NCBI RefSeq assembly: GCF_900177415.1
Contig: NZ_FXAF01000002.1
Span: 898,680 to 962,679 of the forward strand
Reading direction: 5' to 3'
Length of the DNA stretch: 64,000 nt
Source: Xaviernesmea oryzae
GTDB taxonomy: Bacteria > Pseudomonadota > Alphaproteobacteria > Rhizobiales > Rhizobiaceae
Below, piece after piece: positions 51,545 to 60,654 of the stretch. Position 1 is the first letter of the stretch. Each line of letters opens with the position of its first letter. Made by a program: the position numbers and the translations under genes. The notes beneath the pieces were generated by a model that saw only the letters and a program-made list of their open reading frames with translations, was not told where the DNA came from and made no database searches.

Positions 51545-51904
51545 AGCTTCGCATGCGACTTCTGAGGTGTAGATTTTGGAGCCGGTCACTTGCGCCCAAG
51601 CTACCGCATCGAAAGAATGATCGTCATGTTCATGCCCGATGAAGATTTTATCAACACCTGCACCCCGATCCAGCGCCTTGAAAACACGCTCCACCAACGC
51701 CTTATCGGAAGGAGCTTCTTTGTCATTGAATTTCGATACGACGCCATCGATTAGAATCCCGGTCTCACCTATCTCATAGTACCAGTTCGTAACTCCGAAC
51801 CACGTCATCCTGACGTCGCTCGTCTCTGTCGCCGCAGCCGAACCAGCAGGCACAGACAGCAGTGTCGCCGCAAGCAATGCCGCTTTCCGTGAGAATGTCG
51901 TCAT
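51545..51904 (-). pseudogene. Truncated metallo-beta-lactamase-fold hydrolase
   Basis: The ATG at 51904 has a GGAGGAAAAC site. A signal peptide (FSRKAALLAATLLSVPAGSA) is followed by TWFGVTNWYYEIGETGILID and the zinc motif IGHEHDDHSFDAVAWAQVTG of MBL-fold enzymes. After about residue 120 (TSEVACEA) the frame runs into the IS630 transposase fragment and stops at 51443. Full members have ~300 residues, so more than half is lost. It lies downstream of the PrpB-like gene on the same strand and may once have belonged to that operon. Confidence 0.75.
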
Positions 51905-51987
51905 GTTTTCCTCCATTCAAAATTTCCGTGGGAGCGCATCATGTGCGCGGTCGACCGTTGCCTCAGCGTCAGAACCAAGTCTGCTCC

Positions 51988-52893
51988 TCACGACGGTAGA
52001 CGGCTGGCCACAATACCGGCATCAAGAGCCTCGTAATCGGCCAGACCGATCAGCTCGTAGAGGGCGGAGCGAGTTTGCATGCTCGGAATAGAAAGAGCGT
52101 TGGAGCCATTGCGGAAGAGATCATCGTACAACAACTGCTGCGCGTGGTTGGCAACCCGCAGAGAAGAGACCGGCCACATGACGATGCGAAAGCCTATGTC
52201 TTGGAGCCTATTCGCGGAAATGATGGGTGAACGGCCGAACTCGGTCATGTTCGCGAGAAGAGGGACCTCGCCCATGGCTGCGGCGAATTCAGCGAACATG
52301 GCTTCGGTCGTCAGTGCCTCCGGGAAGATGGCATCGGCTCCGGCCCGGACATACAGGCGAGCCCGGTCGATTGCCCGCTCCATTCCTTCGTCTGCAACAG
52401 CATCGGTCCTGGCGATGATCAGCAGTGAGCTCCGAGCTCGCGCCGCTGCGGCGACCTTGGCGGCCATGTCTTCGGGGGGCGCAAGTTTCTTGTCGTTCAG
52501 GTGACCGCATTTCTTTGGCAGCACCTGGTCCTCGATCTGGACTGCAGCCGCCCCGACCTCCTCAAGACGGCGCACCGTGTTCATGACGTTCAGGACCTCG
52601 CCAAAGCCTGTATCTCCATCGACAAGCAAAGGAAGGCCGGATGCGCGCACGATCTGGCGGGTGAAGAACAGCACGTCCTCGAGCGTCAGGATCCCGAGAT
52701 CGGGTAGTCCCATGGAGGCGCTCATCGCTGCTCCGGAAAGGTATAGCGCCTTGAACCCTGCTGCTTTGGCCTGTAGAGCCGCAACTCCGTTGTGAGCGCC
52801 GGGCATCATGACAATCTCAGGCCCGCGCAGAAGCGCGCGAAGCCTATCGCCCGCAGAAGTATCGTCGTGTTTGCTCGATACGAGGTAGCTCAT
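51988..52893 (-). CDS. Isocitrate lyase/PEP mutase-family lyase (PrpB/oxaloacetate decarboxylase-like)
   Basis: 301 residues from the ATG at 52893, preceded by GGAG. The barrel motifs are MPGAHNGVAALQAKAAGFKA, LPLLVDGDTGFGEVLNVMNT and the catalytic loop QVLPKKCGHLNDKKLAPPED; KKCGH is the signature of methylisocitrate-lyase-type enzymes. These cleave 2-methylisocitrate or related 2-hydroxy di/tricarboxylates, or decarboxylate oxaloacetate. It lies five bases after the TctA gene, so it probably acts on the tricarboxylate taken up by the Tct system. Confidence 0.88.
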   Translation of the reverse strand: MSYLVSSKHDDTSAGDRLRALLRGPEIVMMPGAHNGVAALQAKAAGFKALYLSGAAMSASMGLPDLGILTLEDVLFFTRQIVRASGLPLLVDGDTGFGEVLNVMNTVRRLEEVGAAAVQIEDQVLPKKCGHLNDKKLAPPEDMAAKVAAAARARSSLLIIARTDAVADEGMERAIDRARLYVRAGADAIFPEALTTEAMFAEFAAAMGEVPLLANMTEFGRSPIISANRLQDIGFRIVMWPVSSLRVANHAQQLLYDDLFRNGSNALSIPSMQTRSALYELIGLADYEALDAGIVASRLPS

Positions 52894-52898
52894 CGCGA

Positions 52899-54428
52899 TC
52901 ACTCCGCCTTGACTGCCGTGTTGTGCCGCCACCTCGTGAACCTCGGCAGAAGCAGGGGGAGAAGCAGAACAGCGGCAGCCATGATCCACAGAGTGATCGA
53001 GATCGGGCTCGACCATAGGATGGCCACATCACCGGCGGAGAGAGAAAGCGCCCGCCTCAGGCTCTGCTCCAGTATCTTGCCGAGCACGAAGCCGAGGATG
53101 AGCGGTGCCATCGGGACGCCGGTTCGGCGAAGAAGATATCCTCCCACCCCGAGCGCCACCATGAGCACGAGGTCGAAGGTCGTCGACTTGCCAGAGTAGA
53201 CGCCGATCGCGCTGACGACGACAATGAACGGCACCAGAACCCAGGCCGGGACAGACAGCATCCTGGCGAACACGCCGACAAGCGGGATGTTGATGGCAAG
53301 AAGGATGAAGTTGCCAATGAAGAGCGAGGCGATGAGTCCCCAGACCAGATCGGGCTGCGAGCGGAAGAGCGCGGGACCCGGCGTCAAGTTGTAGAGCGTC
53401 AGGACGCCAAGCATGATCGCGGTCGTCCCGGAGCTGGGAATGCCCAGCGTCAGCATCGGGATGAAGTTGGAATTGGACGCGCTGTTGTTGGCCGCCTCGA
53501 CTGAAGCCAGCCCGCGCACCTCTCCCCGTCCGAAGCGGCTTCCTTCCGGATCGCTCCTTTCAACGACACGCTTTTCGGTGGTGTAGGCGAGCGCAGAAGC
53601 CACGGTTCCACCCGCGCCTGGAAGAATGCCGACAAAGAACCCGATCAGCGACCCGCGCAGCGTCGCCATATTCGTGAAGCGCATTTCGGCCCCGTTGAAC
53701 AGCGAGCGCCCGAGCTGCTCGATACGGACGGCTGCTCCACCGCGCATCGTGTCGAGCATGATCAGCAGTTCGCTGATAGCAAAGAGACCGATCACGACGG
53801 TGGCGAACTGGACGCCGTCCACCAGGTTGGGGGAGCCAAATGTGTAGCGATAGACGCCGGAGTTGGCGTCTATGCCGATTGTGGAGATGGCGAGTCCAAG
53901 CCCGATCGCGAGCATGGCCTTCACAGGCTGATCCGTGAGGAGGCCCGTAAGACAAGCGAAGGCGAAGACCATGAGGGCGACATATTCGACTGGCCCGAAA
54001 GCCAAGGCCCACTTCGCTAAAACCGGAGCTGCAAGTACGATCCCCAAAGTTGCGATAGCCGACCCGACAAACGACGTCCAGGCAGACAGCGAAAGTGCGA
54101 TGCCGGCCTTTCCTTGACGCGCGAGCGGGTAGCCTTCCAGAGCGGTCATCACCGCCGACGCCTCGCCTGGCACGTTGAGCAGGATGGCGCTGATCCGTCC
54201 GCCATACTCCGACCCGATATAGATCGCCGCCATGAGGATCAGCGAGCCTTCCGGAGGAAGTCCCAACGCGAACACGACGGGAACCAGCATGGCGACGGCG
54301 TTGATGGGTCCAAGACCCGGCAGGACGCCAACCATGGTGCCGACGACAGCTCCAAGCGCAGCCAGCAGCAGGTTGGTGGGGGCAAGAGCGACGCCGAAGC
54401 CATGCATGAGGTGGTTGAACGTATCCAT
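52899..54428 (-). CDS. tctA: Tripartite tricarboxylate transporter large membrane subunit (TctA)
   Basis: 509 residues from the ATG at 54428, sharing one base with the TctB stop. About twelve spans. TctA hallmarks are VVGTMVGVLPGLGPINAVAM near the N terminus, IYIGSEYGGRISAILLNVPG, the second glycine-rich FVGILPGAGGTVASALAY, and ASNSNFIPMLTLGIPSSGTT. It forms the translocation channel with TctB and depends on a periplasmic TctC. Confidence 0.93.
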   Translation of the reverse strand: MDTFNHLMHGFGVALAPTNLLLAALGAVVGTMVGVLPGLGPINAVAMLVPVVFALGLPPEGSLILMAAIYIGSEYGGRISAILLNVPGEASAVMTALEGYPLARQGKAGIALSLSAWTSFVGSAIATLGIVLAAPVLAKWALAFGPVEYVALMVFAFACLTGLLTDQPVKAMLAIGLGLAISTIGIDANSGVYRYTFGSPNLVDGVQFATVVIGLFAISELLIMLDTMRGGAAVRIEQLGRSLFNGAEMRFTNMATLRGSLIGFFVGILPGAGGTVASALAYTTEKRVVERSDPEGSRFGRGEVRGLASVEAANNSASNSNFIPMLTLGIPSSGTTAIMLGVLTLYNLTPGPALFRSQPDLVWGLIASLFIGNFILLAINIPLVGVFARMLSVPAWVLVPFIVVVSAIGVYSGKSTTFDLVLMVALGVGGYLLRRTGVPMAPLILGFVLGKILEQSLRRALSLSAGDVAILWSSPISITLWIMAAAVLLLPLLLPRFTRWRHNTAVKAE

Positions 54429-54865
54429 CAGACGATCCCTCCGAATGGTCCCACCGGGAGGACGACCTCCAGAACGCGGTCGAAGAGCAGGTATGACGAA
54501 ACAGCCAGCACGACGCCCGTTACCGCACCCTGCCACCACCTAGCGCCGAAGATCATAGCGATCGGGATCATGAAGATCGTAGTCGCGATCACGAAGCCGA
54601 GCGGCTGGAAGAGCAGCGCATAGCCCATGAGACAGCCTGACAGGGCTGCAAGCGCTCCAGTGGGACCTGCTGGGCCGGACGAAGGCTCTCCCGGCTTCAG
54701 AACCAGGATGACGCCACACAGCGCGATCATGCCCGCAGCTATGAGCGGAAAGGCGCGAGGTCCGACAGGTTCGTAGGCAAAGGGAGCCTGAAGTCCGTAC
54801 CCGAAGACGAGCATTATTGCTGCGACCGCTATTGCGGTCGCTCCCAGGATGCGGTCGGTTTTCAT
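54428..54865 (-). CDS. tctB: Tripartite tricarboxylate transporter small membrane subunit (TctB)
   Basis: 145 residues with four predicted spans (ATAIAVAAIMLVFGYGLQAP; FPLIAAGMIALCGVILVL; ALSGCLMGYALLFQPLGFVI; VTGVVLAVSSYLLFD). Size and topology fit TctB, whose sequence is poorly conserved, and the position between TctC and TctA confirms it. Confidence 0.88.
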   Translation of the reverse strand: MKTDRILGATAIAVAAIMLVFGYGLQAPFAYEPVGPRAFPLIAAGMIALCGVILVLKPGEPSSGPAGPTGALAALSGCLMGYALLFQPLGFVIATTIFMIPIAMIFGARWWQGAVTGVVLAVSSYLLFDRVLEVVLPVGPFGGIV

Positions 54866-54876
54866 GATGTAAGGCC

Positions 54877-55872
54877 TTATTTGGTCGTGGCGAGACCGAA
54901 GTCAGCGGCGAGCTTCTTGTATGACGCCACCTGTTTCTCCACGAACGCCTTCGTTTCCTCGCCCGTCATGGGTAGCGGGAAAAGGTTACGCTTCTGGAGT
55001 TCGGCGGCGTAGTCGGGAGACTGCATCGTCTTGGCGAATGCATCAGCCCACCACTTGTAGTCCGCGTCGCTGACTTCAGGCCCCACGTAGAATCCGCGGG
55101 CAATGGGCCACTTGATGTCAAACCCCTGCTCGATGGCAGTCGGCACCTGGGACAGCTTGCCTGGGAGCCTCTGTTCCGAGAAGATCGCAAGGAGCTTCAG
55201 CGGCGCGCCGCCATCGATCGCTGCCTGGCTGTCACCGACGTCGTTCATGCAGACATGGACGTGTCCGCCCTGCAGAGCCGTCGCGCAATCCCCGCCGCCT
55301 TCGAACGCGACGAAGCGCATGGCCTTGTAGTCGATGCCTGCCGCCCGCGCCGCCATCGCGGCCTTCATCCAATCCTGGCTGCCAATCGTGCCGCCGGCTC
55401 CGATGATGACAGACTTCGGGTCTTTCTTGATGGCCGCCATCAGGTCCGTCAGCGACTTGTATTCGCTGCTGTCCTGGACGACGACAGCGCCGTAGTCCGT
55501 GCCAACGCTGGCGACCCAGCGGACGTCCTTCTCGGAATATGCCCCGAACTTGCCCTGAGCGAGGTTCAGGAGCGATCCAGCGGAGAAAGCCACGACGACG
55601 TTAGGTTCGGCACGGCGCTGGCCGACGATCGCGTTATAGGCCACAGCGCCAATGCCCCCCGGCATGTACGAGACGCGCATCGGGGACTTCACTGCACCCG
55701 ATTGCTGGAGCGTCGCCTGGGCGAGCTTGCAGGTGATGTCGAAACCGCCGCCCGGCTGGGCAGGCGCGATGCATTCCGGGTTCTTCGGCTCGGCTTGCGC
55801 AAGAGACGGAGCGAAGGAAACGGCTGTAAAGGAAATGGCGGCGGCGAGCGCGGCGCGAGATGCGATTGTCAT
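54877..55872 (-). CDS. tctC: Tripartite tricarboxylate transporter substrate-binding protein (TctC)
   Basis: 331 residues with a signal peptide (AALAAAISFTAVSFAPSLAQ, cleaved near AQA). The mature protein starts PECIAPAQPGGGFDITCKLA, the TctC/Bug-family opening with two cysteines likely to form a disulfide, then MPGGIGAVAYNAIVGQRRAE and IIGAGGTIGSQDWMKAA. It binds citrate or a related carboxylate. It is encoded downstream of the sensor kinase gene and upstream of TctB. Confidence 0.92.
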   Translation of the reverse strand: MTIASRAALAAAISFTAVSFAPSLAQAEPKNPECIAPAQPGGGFDITCKLAQATLQQSGAVKSPMRVSYMPGGIGAVAYNAIVGQRRAEPNVVVAFSAGSLLNLAQGKFGAYSEKDVRWVASVGTDYGAVVVQDSSEYKSLTDLMAAIKKDPKSVIIGAGGTIGSQDWMKAAMAARAAGIDYKAMRFVAFEGGGDCATALQGGHVHVCMNDVGDSQAAIDGGAPLKLLAIFSEQRLPGKLSQVPTAIEQGFDIKWPIARGFYVGPEVSDADYKWWADAFAKTMQSPDYAAELQKRNLFPLPMTGEETKAFVEKQVASYKKLAADFGLATTK

Positions 55873-55933
55873 TGATGATCCTCCAGATGACGGACGCAGA
55901 CCTCCTATCTGCGAGGCTCGTCATATATCCGCT

Positions 55934-57355
55934 TCAAGCTTTCAACTGGCTTTCAATCGCAAGCGGCAGCCGGACCGAGACGATAAGGCCGCTTCGATCG
56001 GACCTGTTCCTCACTTGCATCGATCCGCCGCTGGCGCGGGCCACGGTCAGCGCGATCGCCAGGCCTAGACCGCTACCGCTCGTCACCCTCCGACCGCTGC
56101 GGAAGCGCGTACCGGCGTAAGCCAGCTCCTCTTCCTCCATACCCGGCCCCTCGTCCATGACCTCGACGACAACCCAGCCGTCCTCGCGCAGAAGAGTCAC
56201 CGTAAGGAGACTGCTTTCAGGCCCGTACTTGATGGCGTTGTCCAGGATGTTCATCACCGCTTCCTGGAAAAGCCCCTCGTTGGCCCGGATCCTCAGCGCA
56301 ACCTCTGGAGGATCGACCACGCAGTCCATCCGGCGGCTACGGATACGTGGCCACAGCATGCGGACGACCTCGGCGAGGGACTCGGCAACATCGATAGAGG
56401 CTTGCGGGTATGTCTCCGTGCCTTGCGAAGTCCGGGCCTTAGCTAGGGCGAGAAGCTGGTTTGTCGTCCGAATGGAGCGATCCAGCACGACTTTCGACGA
56501 CTGCAACGCCGCACGGACTTCGTCAGGGTTCGACTGGCGCAGCGCGTAGTCGATCTGGGTGCGCAGGATCGTCATCGGCGTCCTGAGCTGATGTGATGCG
56601 TCGTCCAGGAATCGGCGCTGTTGTTCGGCTTGCTCCACGTTTCTCGCCATCAACCGGTTCATAGCCTCGACCGCCGGCCGAACCTCCTTGGGCAGGCCAG
56701 CGACCTCGAGAGGCTTCAACTCGTCAGGCTCGCGAGCATCGATGGCTTCACGCAGCCTGTTGAGTGGCTTCAGCGCCATATAGACCCCGACGCCTATCAG
56801 TGCACCGAGGACCGCAACGACCAGGATGTCGCGCAGAATGGCGCGAATGATCAGCTCGTTCTGGAAGGTGGTGCGCGACAGCTTCGTCTCGGCAACCTGG
56901 ATTGTGATCTGAGTTCCATCTGGTTTCGCAGGATCGAGCGGGCGGGAAAGCGCGCCAACCCGGATAATTTCGCCGAAGTAGTCGCCGTCATGGAAACGGA
57001 GCTGGCCCTGTTTAAGGTTCGGCGTCTCCGGCAGAAGCACGTCCCCGATCTGCACCAGCCCGTCGCTTGTGGATACGTTGAAGTAGACTTTGCCCTGTGC
57101 GGTAAGCTGGAAGAACTCGAACAGGTTATAGGGAAGCTCGACCCCGACGCCACCGCTTTCCGTTGAAATGTTTGCATCGATCGCCCTGACGGCTCCGGCG
57201 AGAGATCGGTCGTAGGCGCTATCGGCCATCTCCTGGACGGTCGTCGCATTGAACCAGAGCGTCGAGCCCATCGCAAGAATGATCGCCGGAACAATCCACA
57301 CCCCGAGGGTGACCGCCAGAGGACGTCCTGTTTTATGGGTGCCAGTGGCGCTCAT
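55934..57355 (-). CDS. tctE: Sensor histidine kinase (TctE-like)
   Basis: 473 residues. TM1 (VWIVPAIILAMGSTLWFNAT), a periplasmic domain of ~140 residues, TM2 (ILVVAVLGALIGVGVYMALK), a HAMP-like linker, the phospho-acceptor box RRFLDDASHQLRTPMTILRT, N-box ILDNAIKYG and G-boxes DEGPGM and GSGLGLAIA. This matches TctE, which senses tricarboxylates and controls tctCBA. Its partner TctD is truncated, so this kinase may lack a cognate regulator. ATGA overlap with the tctD remnant. Confidence 0.9.
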   Translation of the reverse strand: MSATGTHKTGRPLAVTLGVWIVPAIILAMGSTLWFNATTVQEMADSAYDRSLAGAVRAIDANISTESGGVGVELPYNLFEFFQLTAQGKVYFNVSTSDGLVQIGDVLLPETPNLKQGQLRFHDGDYFGEIIRVGALSRPLDPAKPDGTQITIQVAETKLSRTTFQNELIIRAILRDILVVAVLGALIGVGVYMALKPLNRLREAIDAREPDELKPLEVAGLPKEVRPAVEAMNRLMARNVEQAEQQRRFLDDASHQLRTPMTILRTQIDYALRQSNPDEVRAALQSSKVVLDRSIRTTNQLLALAKARTSQGTETYPQASIDVAESLAEVVRMLWPRIRSRRMDCVVDPPEVALRIRANEGLFQEAVMNILDNAIKYGPESSLLTVTLLREDGWVVVEVMDEGPGMEEEELAYAGTRFRSGRRVTSGSGLGLAIALTVARASGGSMQVRNRSDRSGLIVSVRLPLAIESQLKA

Positions 57356-57675
57356 GTCGCACTCGCTTCAAGCACGTAGCCGAGGCCCCGAAGCGTCCTG
57401 ATTTGGACAGAGTGAGAGAGCTTCTTCCTTAATCGGTGAGCGATGACCTCTATCGCTTCGAGCTGGATGTCGGCGTCGTAGGAGAACATCCTGTCGACGA
57501 TCTTCTGCTTCGACATCGGCTCTCCCGCATGCTGTACGAGAATGCGCAGGAGCGAGTGCTCGCGGGGCGAAAGGTCCAATGGATCGCCATTGAGGGTAAA
57601 GCGCTGCTCGGCGGAATAGTAGGTTAGGTCACCGCACGAGAAAGTACCTGCGTTTCGCCCATGGGCCCGACGCAC
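57352..57675 (-). pseudogene. tctD: Truncated response regulator TctD (winged-helix part only)
   Basis: The surviving ~107 codons start at the IS21 border with VRRAHGRNAGTFSCGDLTYY and contain the complete OmpR-type winged helix (LDLSPREHSLLRILVQHAGE ... EAIEVIAHRLRKKLSHSV ... LRGLGYVLEA). The whole N-terminal receiver domain (~115 residues) is missing, and none of it is found on the other side of the IS element. A short protein could start at the TTG at 57681 inside the element end. DNA binding may persist, but phosphorylation by TctE cannot. Confidence 0.85.
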
Positions 57676-57818
57676 TGTCAATCGGCATCGTAACGGGACC
57701 CCTTATCGGCTCCCAAAAGGGACCCCTGCCTCTGGTTGCATAGGGTCAGCGCGCGTAGGCCCGGAGCTCTCCGTCTAGCGCAGGGGCCTGCGGGCGCGGG
57801 TTGTTTGTCTTTTCGGCT

Positions 57819-58553
57819 TTAGCTTTGAGAGCGGTTTTTGAAGCGCCAGGATTCATTCCCGGTCTCAACGATTTCGCAATGGTGGGTGAGCCTGTCGAGC
57901 AGGGCGGCGGTCATCTTGGCGTCGCCGAATACGGCCGGCCACTCGCCGAAGGCCAGGTTCGTCGTGACAATGATCGAAGCCCGCTCGTATAGCCTGCTGA
58001 TCAGGTGGAAGAGGAGCTGACCACCGGCCTGGGCGAATGGGAGATAACCGAGTTCGTCCATGATGACGAAGTCGAGCCTGGTGATGAAGTCGGCCAGCCG
58101 CCCCTGCTTTCCGCTACGTGCCTCCGTCTCGAGCCGATTGACGAGATCGACGACGTTGAAGAAGCGGCCGCGTGCGCCGTTGCGGATCAGGGCGCGTGCG
58201 AGCGCGATGGACAGATGGGACTTCCCCGTGCCGGTTCCGCCGACCAGAACGATATTGTGCTGCTCGGCGAGGAAGGCTCCTGTCGCAAGCTGGCGCACCA
58301 GGCCTTCGTTGACCGGCGTGTCGGTGAAGTCGAAGTCGTCGATGTCCTTGGCCAGCGGCAGCTTGGCGACGGTGATCTGGTATTTGATGGAGCGCGCCTG
58401 CTTCTCGGCGATCTCCGACTGAAGCAGGTCACCGACGATGCGCGGCGGTTCGTGCTGGCGCTTGATGCCGGAGGCCATGATCTCGTCGTAGGCGCTGCGC
58501 ATGCCGAACAGCTTTAGCGTGCCCATCATGTCAAGGATTTGGGATCGTTCCAT
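57819..58553 (-). CDS. istB: IS21-family helper ATPase IstB
   Basis: 244 residues. AAA+ Walker [10 protein letters not shown] (105-113), Walker [15 protein letters not shown], sensor region [20 protein letters not shown] and a C-terminal [12 protein letters not shown] box, full length for IstB. It assembles on DNA and activates the transposase. It starts one base after the istA stop, so translation is coupled. Confidence 0.95.
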   Translation of the reverse strand: MERSQILDMMGTLKLFGMRSAYDEIMASGIKRQHEPPRIVGDLLQSEIAEKQARSIKYQITVAKLPLAKDIDDFDFTDTPVNEGLVRQLATGAFLAEQHNIVLVGGTGTGKSHLSIALARALIRNGARGRFFNVVDLVNRLETEARSGKQGRLADFITRLDFVIMDELGYLPFAQAGGQLLFHLISRLYERASIIVTTNLAFGEWPAVFGDAKMTAALLDRLTHHCEIVETGNESWRFKNRSQS

Positions 58554-58554
58554 A

Positions 58555-60054
58555 TCAGCTTGCCCTCCTGAGGCTGTCGTAACGGGCGCAATCGGCCAGA
58601 GGCTCGTGGGTCAGGCGAAGCGCATCGGGAATGGAAAGGATGGCGGCTGGCTGCGGGTCACGCTTGCGGGCCAGGATGTTGATAATGACGGCGGCCGAGA
58701 ACACGCCCTGATCGAGCGCCTCCTGGCAGGCCGCCTCGACGGCGGGGAGCCCGTCCAGGCCCACACATTCGAGGATCGATACCATCTGCCGGTCGCCGTC
58801 ATGCATGGCCTTCAGCCGGCGGCGCACCTTCTCCATGGCGGCGGGCAAAACCCAGTCGTGGAACGGCGCACCGTTGCGCAGCGCTCCCGGTTTGCGGGTC
58901 AGGACCGGCACGTAATGCCAGGGATTATAGATCGTCTCGCCACGGCCGAAGCAGCGGTCGTGTTGGCCGATCTCCACGCCATCCTGCCGGATGACGATGC
59001 GATCGGCATAGGCATGTATCTCGGCCGGGCGGCCAACTGCCGTGGACAGCACTGAGTATTTGTTGTTGTCGAAACGCACGAGGCAGGTCTTGCCGATCGA
59101 GGCCTGCACCGCGTGGAAGCCGTCGAATTTGCCGGGATAGCTGACCAGATGCGGCCGTTCCGCATCGAACACCTCCCAGATCGTGCGCTCCGTCTGATCG
59201 ACATGCTTATGGGCACGGGCGTAACTGATGCACTTGTCCAGCAGCCAGCCATTCAGCTCATCGTAGGATTTGAAGCGCAGCCGCGGCGTGAAGAAGCGTT
59301 CCCTCACCAGATTGACCTGGTTCTCGACCTGGCCCTTCTCCCACCCCGACGCCGGCGTGCAGGCCACCGGTTCGATCAGGTAATGGCTGCACATCTGTAG
59401 GAAGCGGCGATTGTATTGCCGTTCCTTGCCGACGAAGACCGTCTCCACCGCGGTCTTCATGTTATCGTAGATGCCGCGCGTGCAGGCCCCGCCCAAGAAG
59501 GCGAACGCCCGGTCATGGGCGTCGAAGACCATCTCCTGCGTCTCGCGCGGATAGGCTCTCACATACATCATCCGGCTGTGGCAGAGCCGGACATGGGCAA
59601 CCTTCACTGTGGTCGTCACGCCGTTCAGCACGACGATCTCGTGGCTCCAGTCGAACTGGTAGGCCTCGCCGGGCGCATAATAGAGCGGGACATAGGCTTC
59701 CGCCGTCACGGAGCCGCGCTCCTTCGCCCATGTCCTCGCGTAGCGCCGAACGGTGTCATAACCCCCCTCGTAGCCGAGGTCGCGCAAGTCCTCGAATATC
59801 CGGATCAGTGTCAGCCGTTCGCGAGAGGATTTGGCCTCATTGGCGAGCAGCATACCATCGAGCTGATCGCGCCAGGGCCCGAGCTTCGGCTGAGGTTGAC
59901 GGGTCCGCTCGTATTTGAACTCCGTCTCATCGCTGCGCAGAACCTTCCGCACCACCTTGCGCGATATGCCAAGCTCCCGGCAGATCGCCTTGATCGACTT
60001 GCCCTGCACACGCGAAAGCCGCCGTATCTTCAGAATTGTCTCCACAACAAGCAT
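58555..60054 (-). CDS. istA: IS21-family transposase IstA
   Basis: 499 residues. N-terminal helix-turn-helix ([20 protein letters not shown]), then a retroviral-integrase-like core with the first catalytic aspartate in [14 protein letters not shown], the second in [15 protein letters not shown] and the glutamate in [19 protein letters not shown], followed by a beta-rich C-terminal domain. No frameshift is visible, so the element is probably still active. Confidence 0.95.
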   Translation of the reverse strand: MLVVETILKIRRLSRVQGKSIKAICRELGISRKVVRKVLRSDETEFKYERTRQPQPKLGPWRDQLDGMLLANEAKSSRERLTLIRIFEDLRDLGYEGGYDTVRRYARTWAKERGSVTAEAYVPLYYAPGEAYQFDWSHEIVVLNGVTTTVKVAHVRLCHSRMMYVRAYPRETQEMVFDAHDRAFAFLGGACTRGIYDNMKTAVETVFVGKERQYNRRFLQMCSHYLIEPVACTPASGWEKGQVENQVNLVRERFFTPRLRFKSYDELNGWLLDKCISYARAHKHVDQTERTIWEVFDAERPHLVSYPGKFDGFHAVQASIGKTCLVRFDNNKYSVLSTAVGRPAEIHAYADRIVIRQDGVEIGQHDRCFGRGETIYNPWHYVPVLTRKPGALRNGAPFHDWVLPAAMEKVRRRLKAMHDGDRQMVSILECVGLDGLPAVEAACQEALDQGVFSAAVIINILARKRDPQPAAILSIPDALRLTHEPLADCARYDSLRRAS

Positions 60055-60236
60055 CCAAATAAAAAGCCTCCGATGAAACCGGAGGCTGTTGTAACCCCAT
60101 CGCAGATGGGGGTCCCGTTTGGACGCCGATCACCCCATGTGCGGGGTCCTTATTCCATGCCTAATCACACCATAGTCGATGGAGAGGCCTCGCGCGTCTG
60201 AAACAAGAATGGCGAGCATCTTGGGAGGAGGCTCAC

Positions 60237-60325
60237 ATGCAAGACCTGAACCTGTTGCGAATCCTCGTCGCAGTCCATGAATGCCAGACGGTCACCGGCG
60301 CGGCAAACCGGCTGAACATGTCACA
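60237..60325 (+). pseudogene. LysR-family regulator N-terminal fragment
   Basis: A good ribosome-binding site (GGGAGGAGG) precedes the ATG at 60237, and 30 codons encode a LysR helix-turn-helix start (MQDLNLLRILVAVHECQTVT, GAANRLNMSQP). The LysR reading then ends abruptly and the following bases belong to a DhaK gene in another frame. The fusion reading runs out of frame to 60599 without LysR features. Confidence 0.7.
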
Positions 60326-60526
60326 ACCGAACTCTATCTCGCCTACAATATTGCTCACGAGTTCATGGTCGAGCACGGCCTGCGGATCCAGCACTCGCTT
60401 GTCGGCACTTATGCCACGTCGCTCGACATGCAGGGCCTTTCCGTCACGCTCGCCTTCCTCAGCGACGAGGAGTTCTCTCTGTGGGATTCGCCCGTTTCAA
60501 CCGCTGCATTGCGCTGGGGCTGCTAA
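60326..60526 (+). pseudogene. C-terminal fragment of a dihydroxyacetone kinase subunit (DhaK-like)
   Basis: Reads TELYLAYNIAHEFMVEHGLR, IQHSLVGTYATSLDMQGLSV and TLAFLSDEEFSLWDSPVSTA before ending ALRWGC and a stop. This matches the end of DhaK/DAK1 domains (ELY ... R-LVG-Y-TSLDM-G-S-TL--LDDE---L-D-P--T-ALRWG). The preceding ~260 residues are missing and replaced by a LysR fragment, which shows a deletion joining two genes. Confidence 0.7.
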
Positions 60527-60552
60527 ATCCTCGCCCTGTTACCAAAGAAAAA

Positions 60553-60569
60553 GCCCGCGCGGGGCGGGC
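60553..60569 (-). terminator. Rho-independent terminator of the rRNA operon
   Basis: GCCCGC (60553-60558) pairs with GCGGGC (60564-60569) around a five-base loop; on the minus strand it is followed by TTTTTC. It lies nine bases past the CCA end of tRNA-fMet. Confidence 0.8.
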
Positions 60570-60577
60570 ATTTTGTT

Positions 60578-60654
<77 letters not shown>

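Larger units (their letters stand above)
57676..60169 (-). mobile_element. Complete IS21-family insertion sequence
   Basis: A 2494-base unit with intact istA and istB. The ends begin TGTCAATCGGCATCG (left, 57676 on plus) and TGTGATTAGGCATGG (right, complement from 60169); over 27 bases they agree at 19 positions, both ending in GGACCCC. Further internal copies of a GGGACCCC-like motif follow on each side, as in multiple transposase-binding sites of IS21 elements. No target duplication is visible: flanks are cgcac on the left and ccata on the right. Confidence 0.85.
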
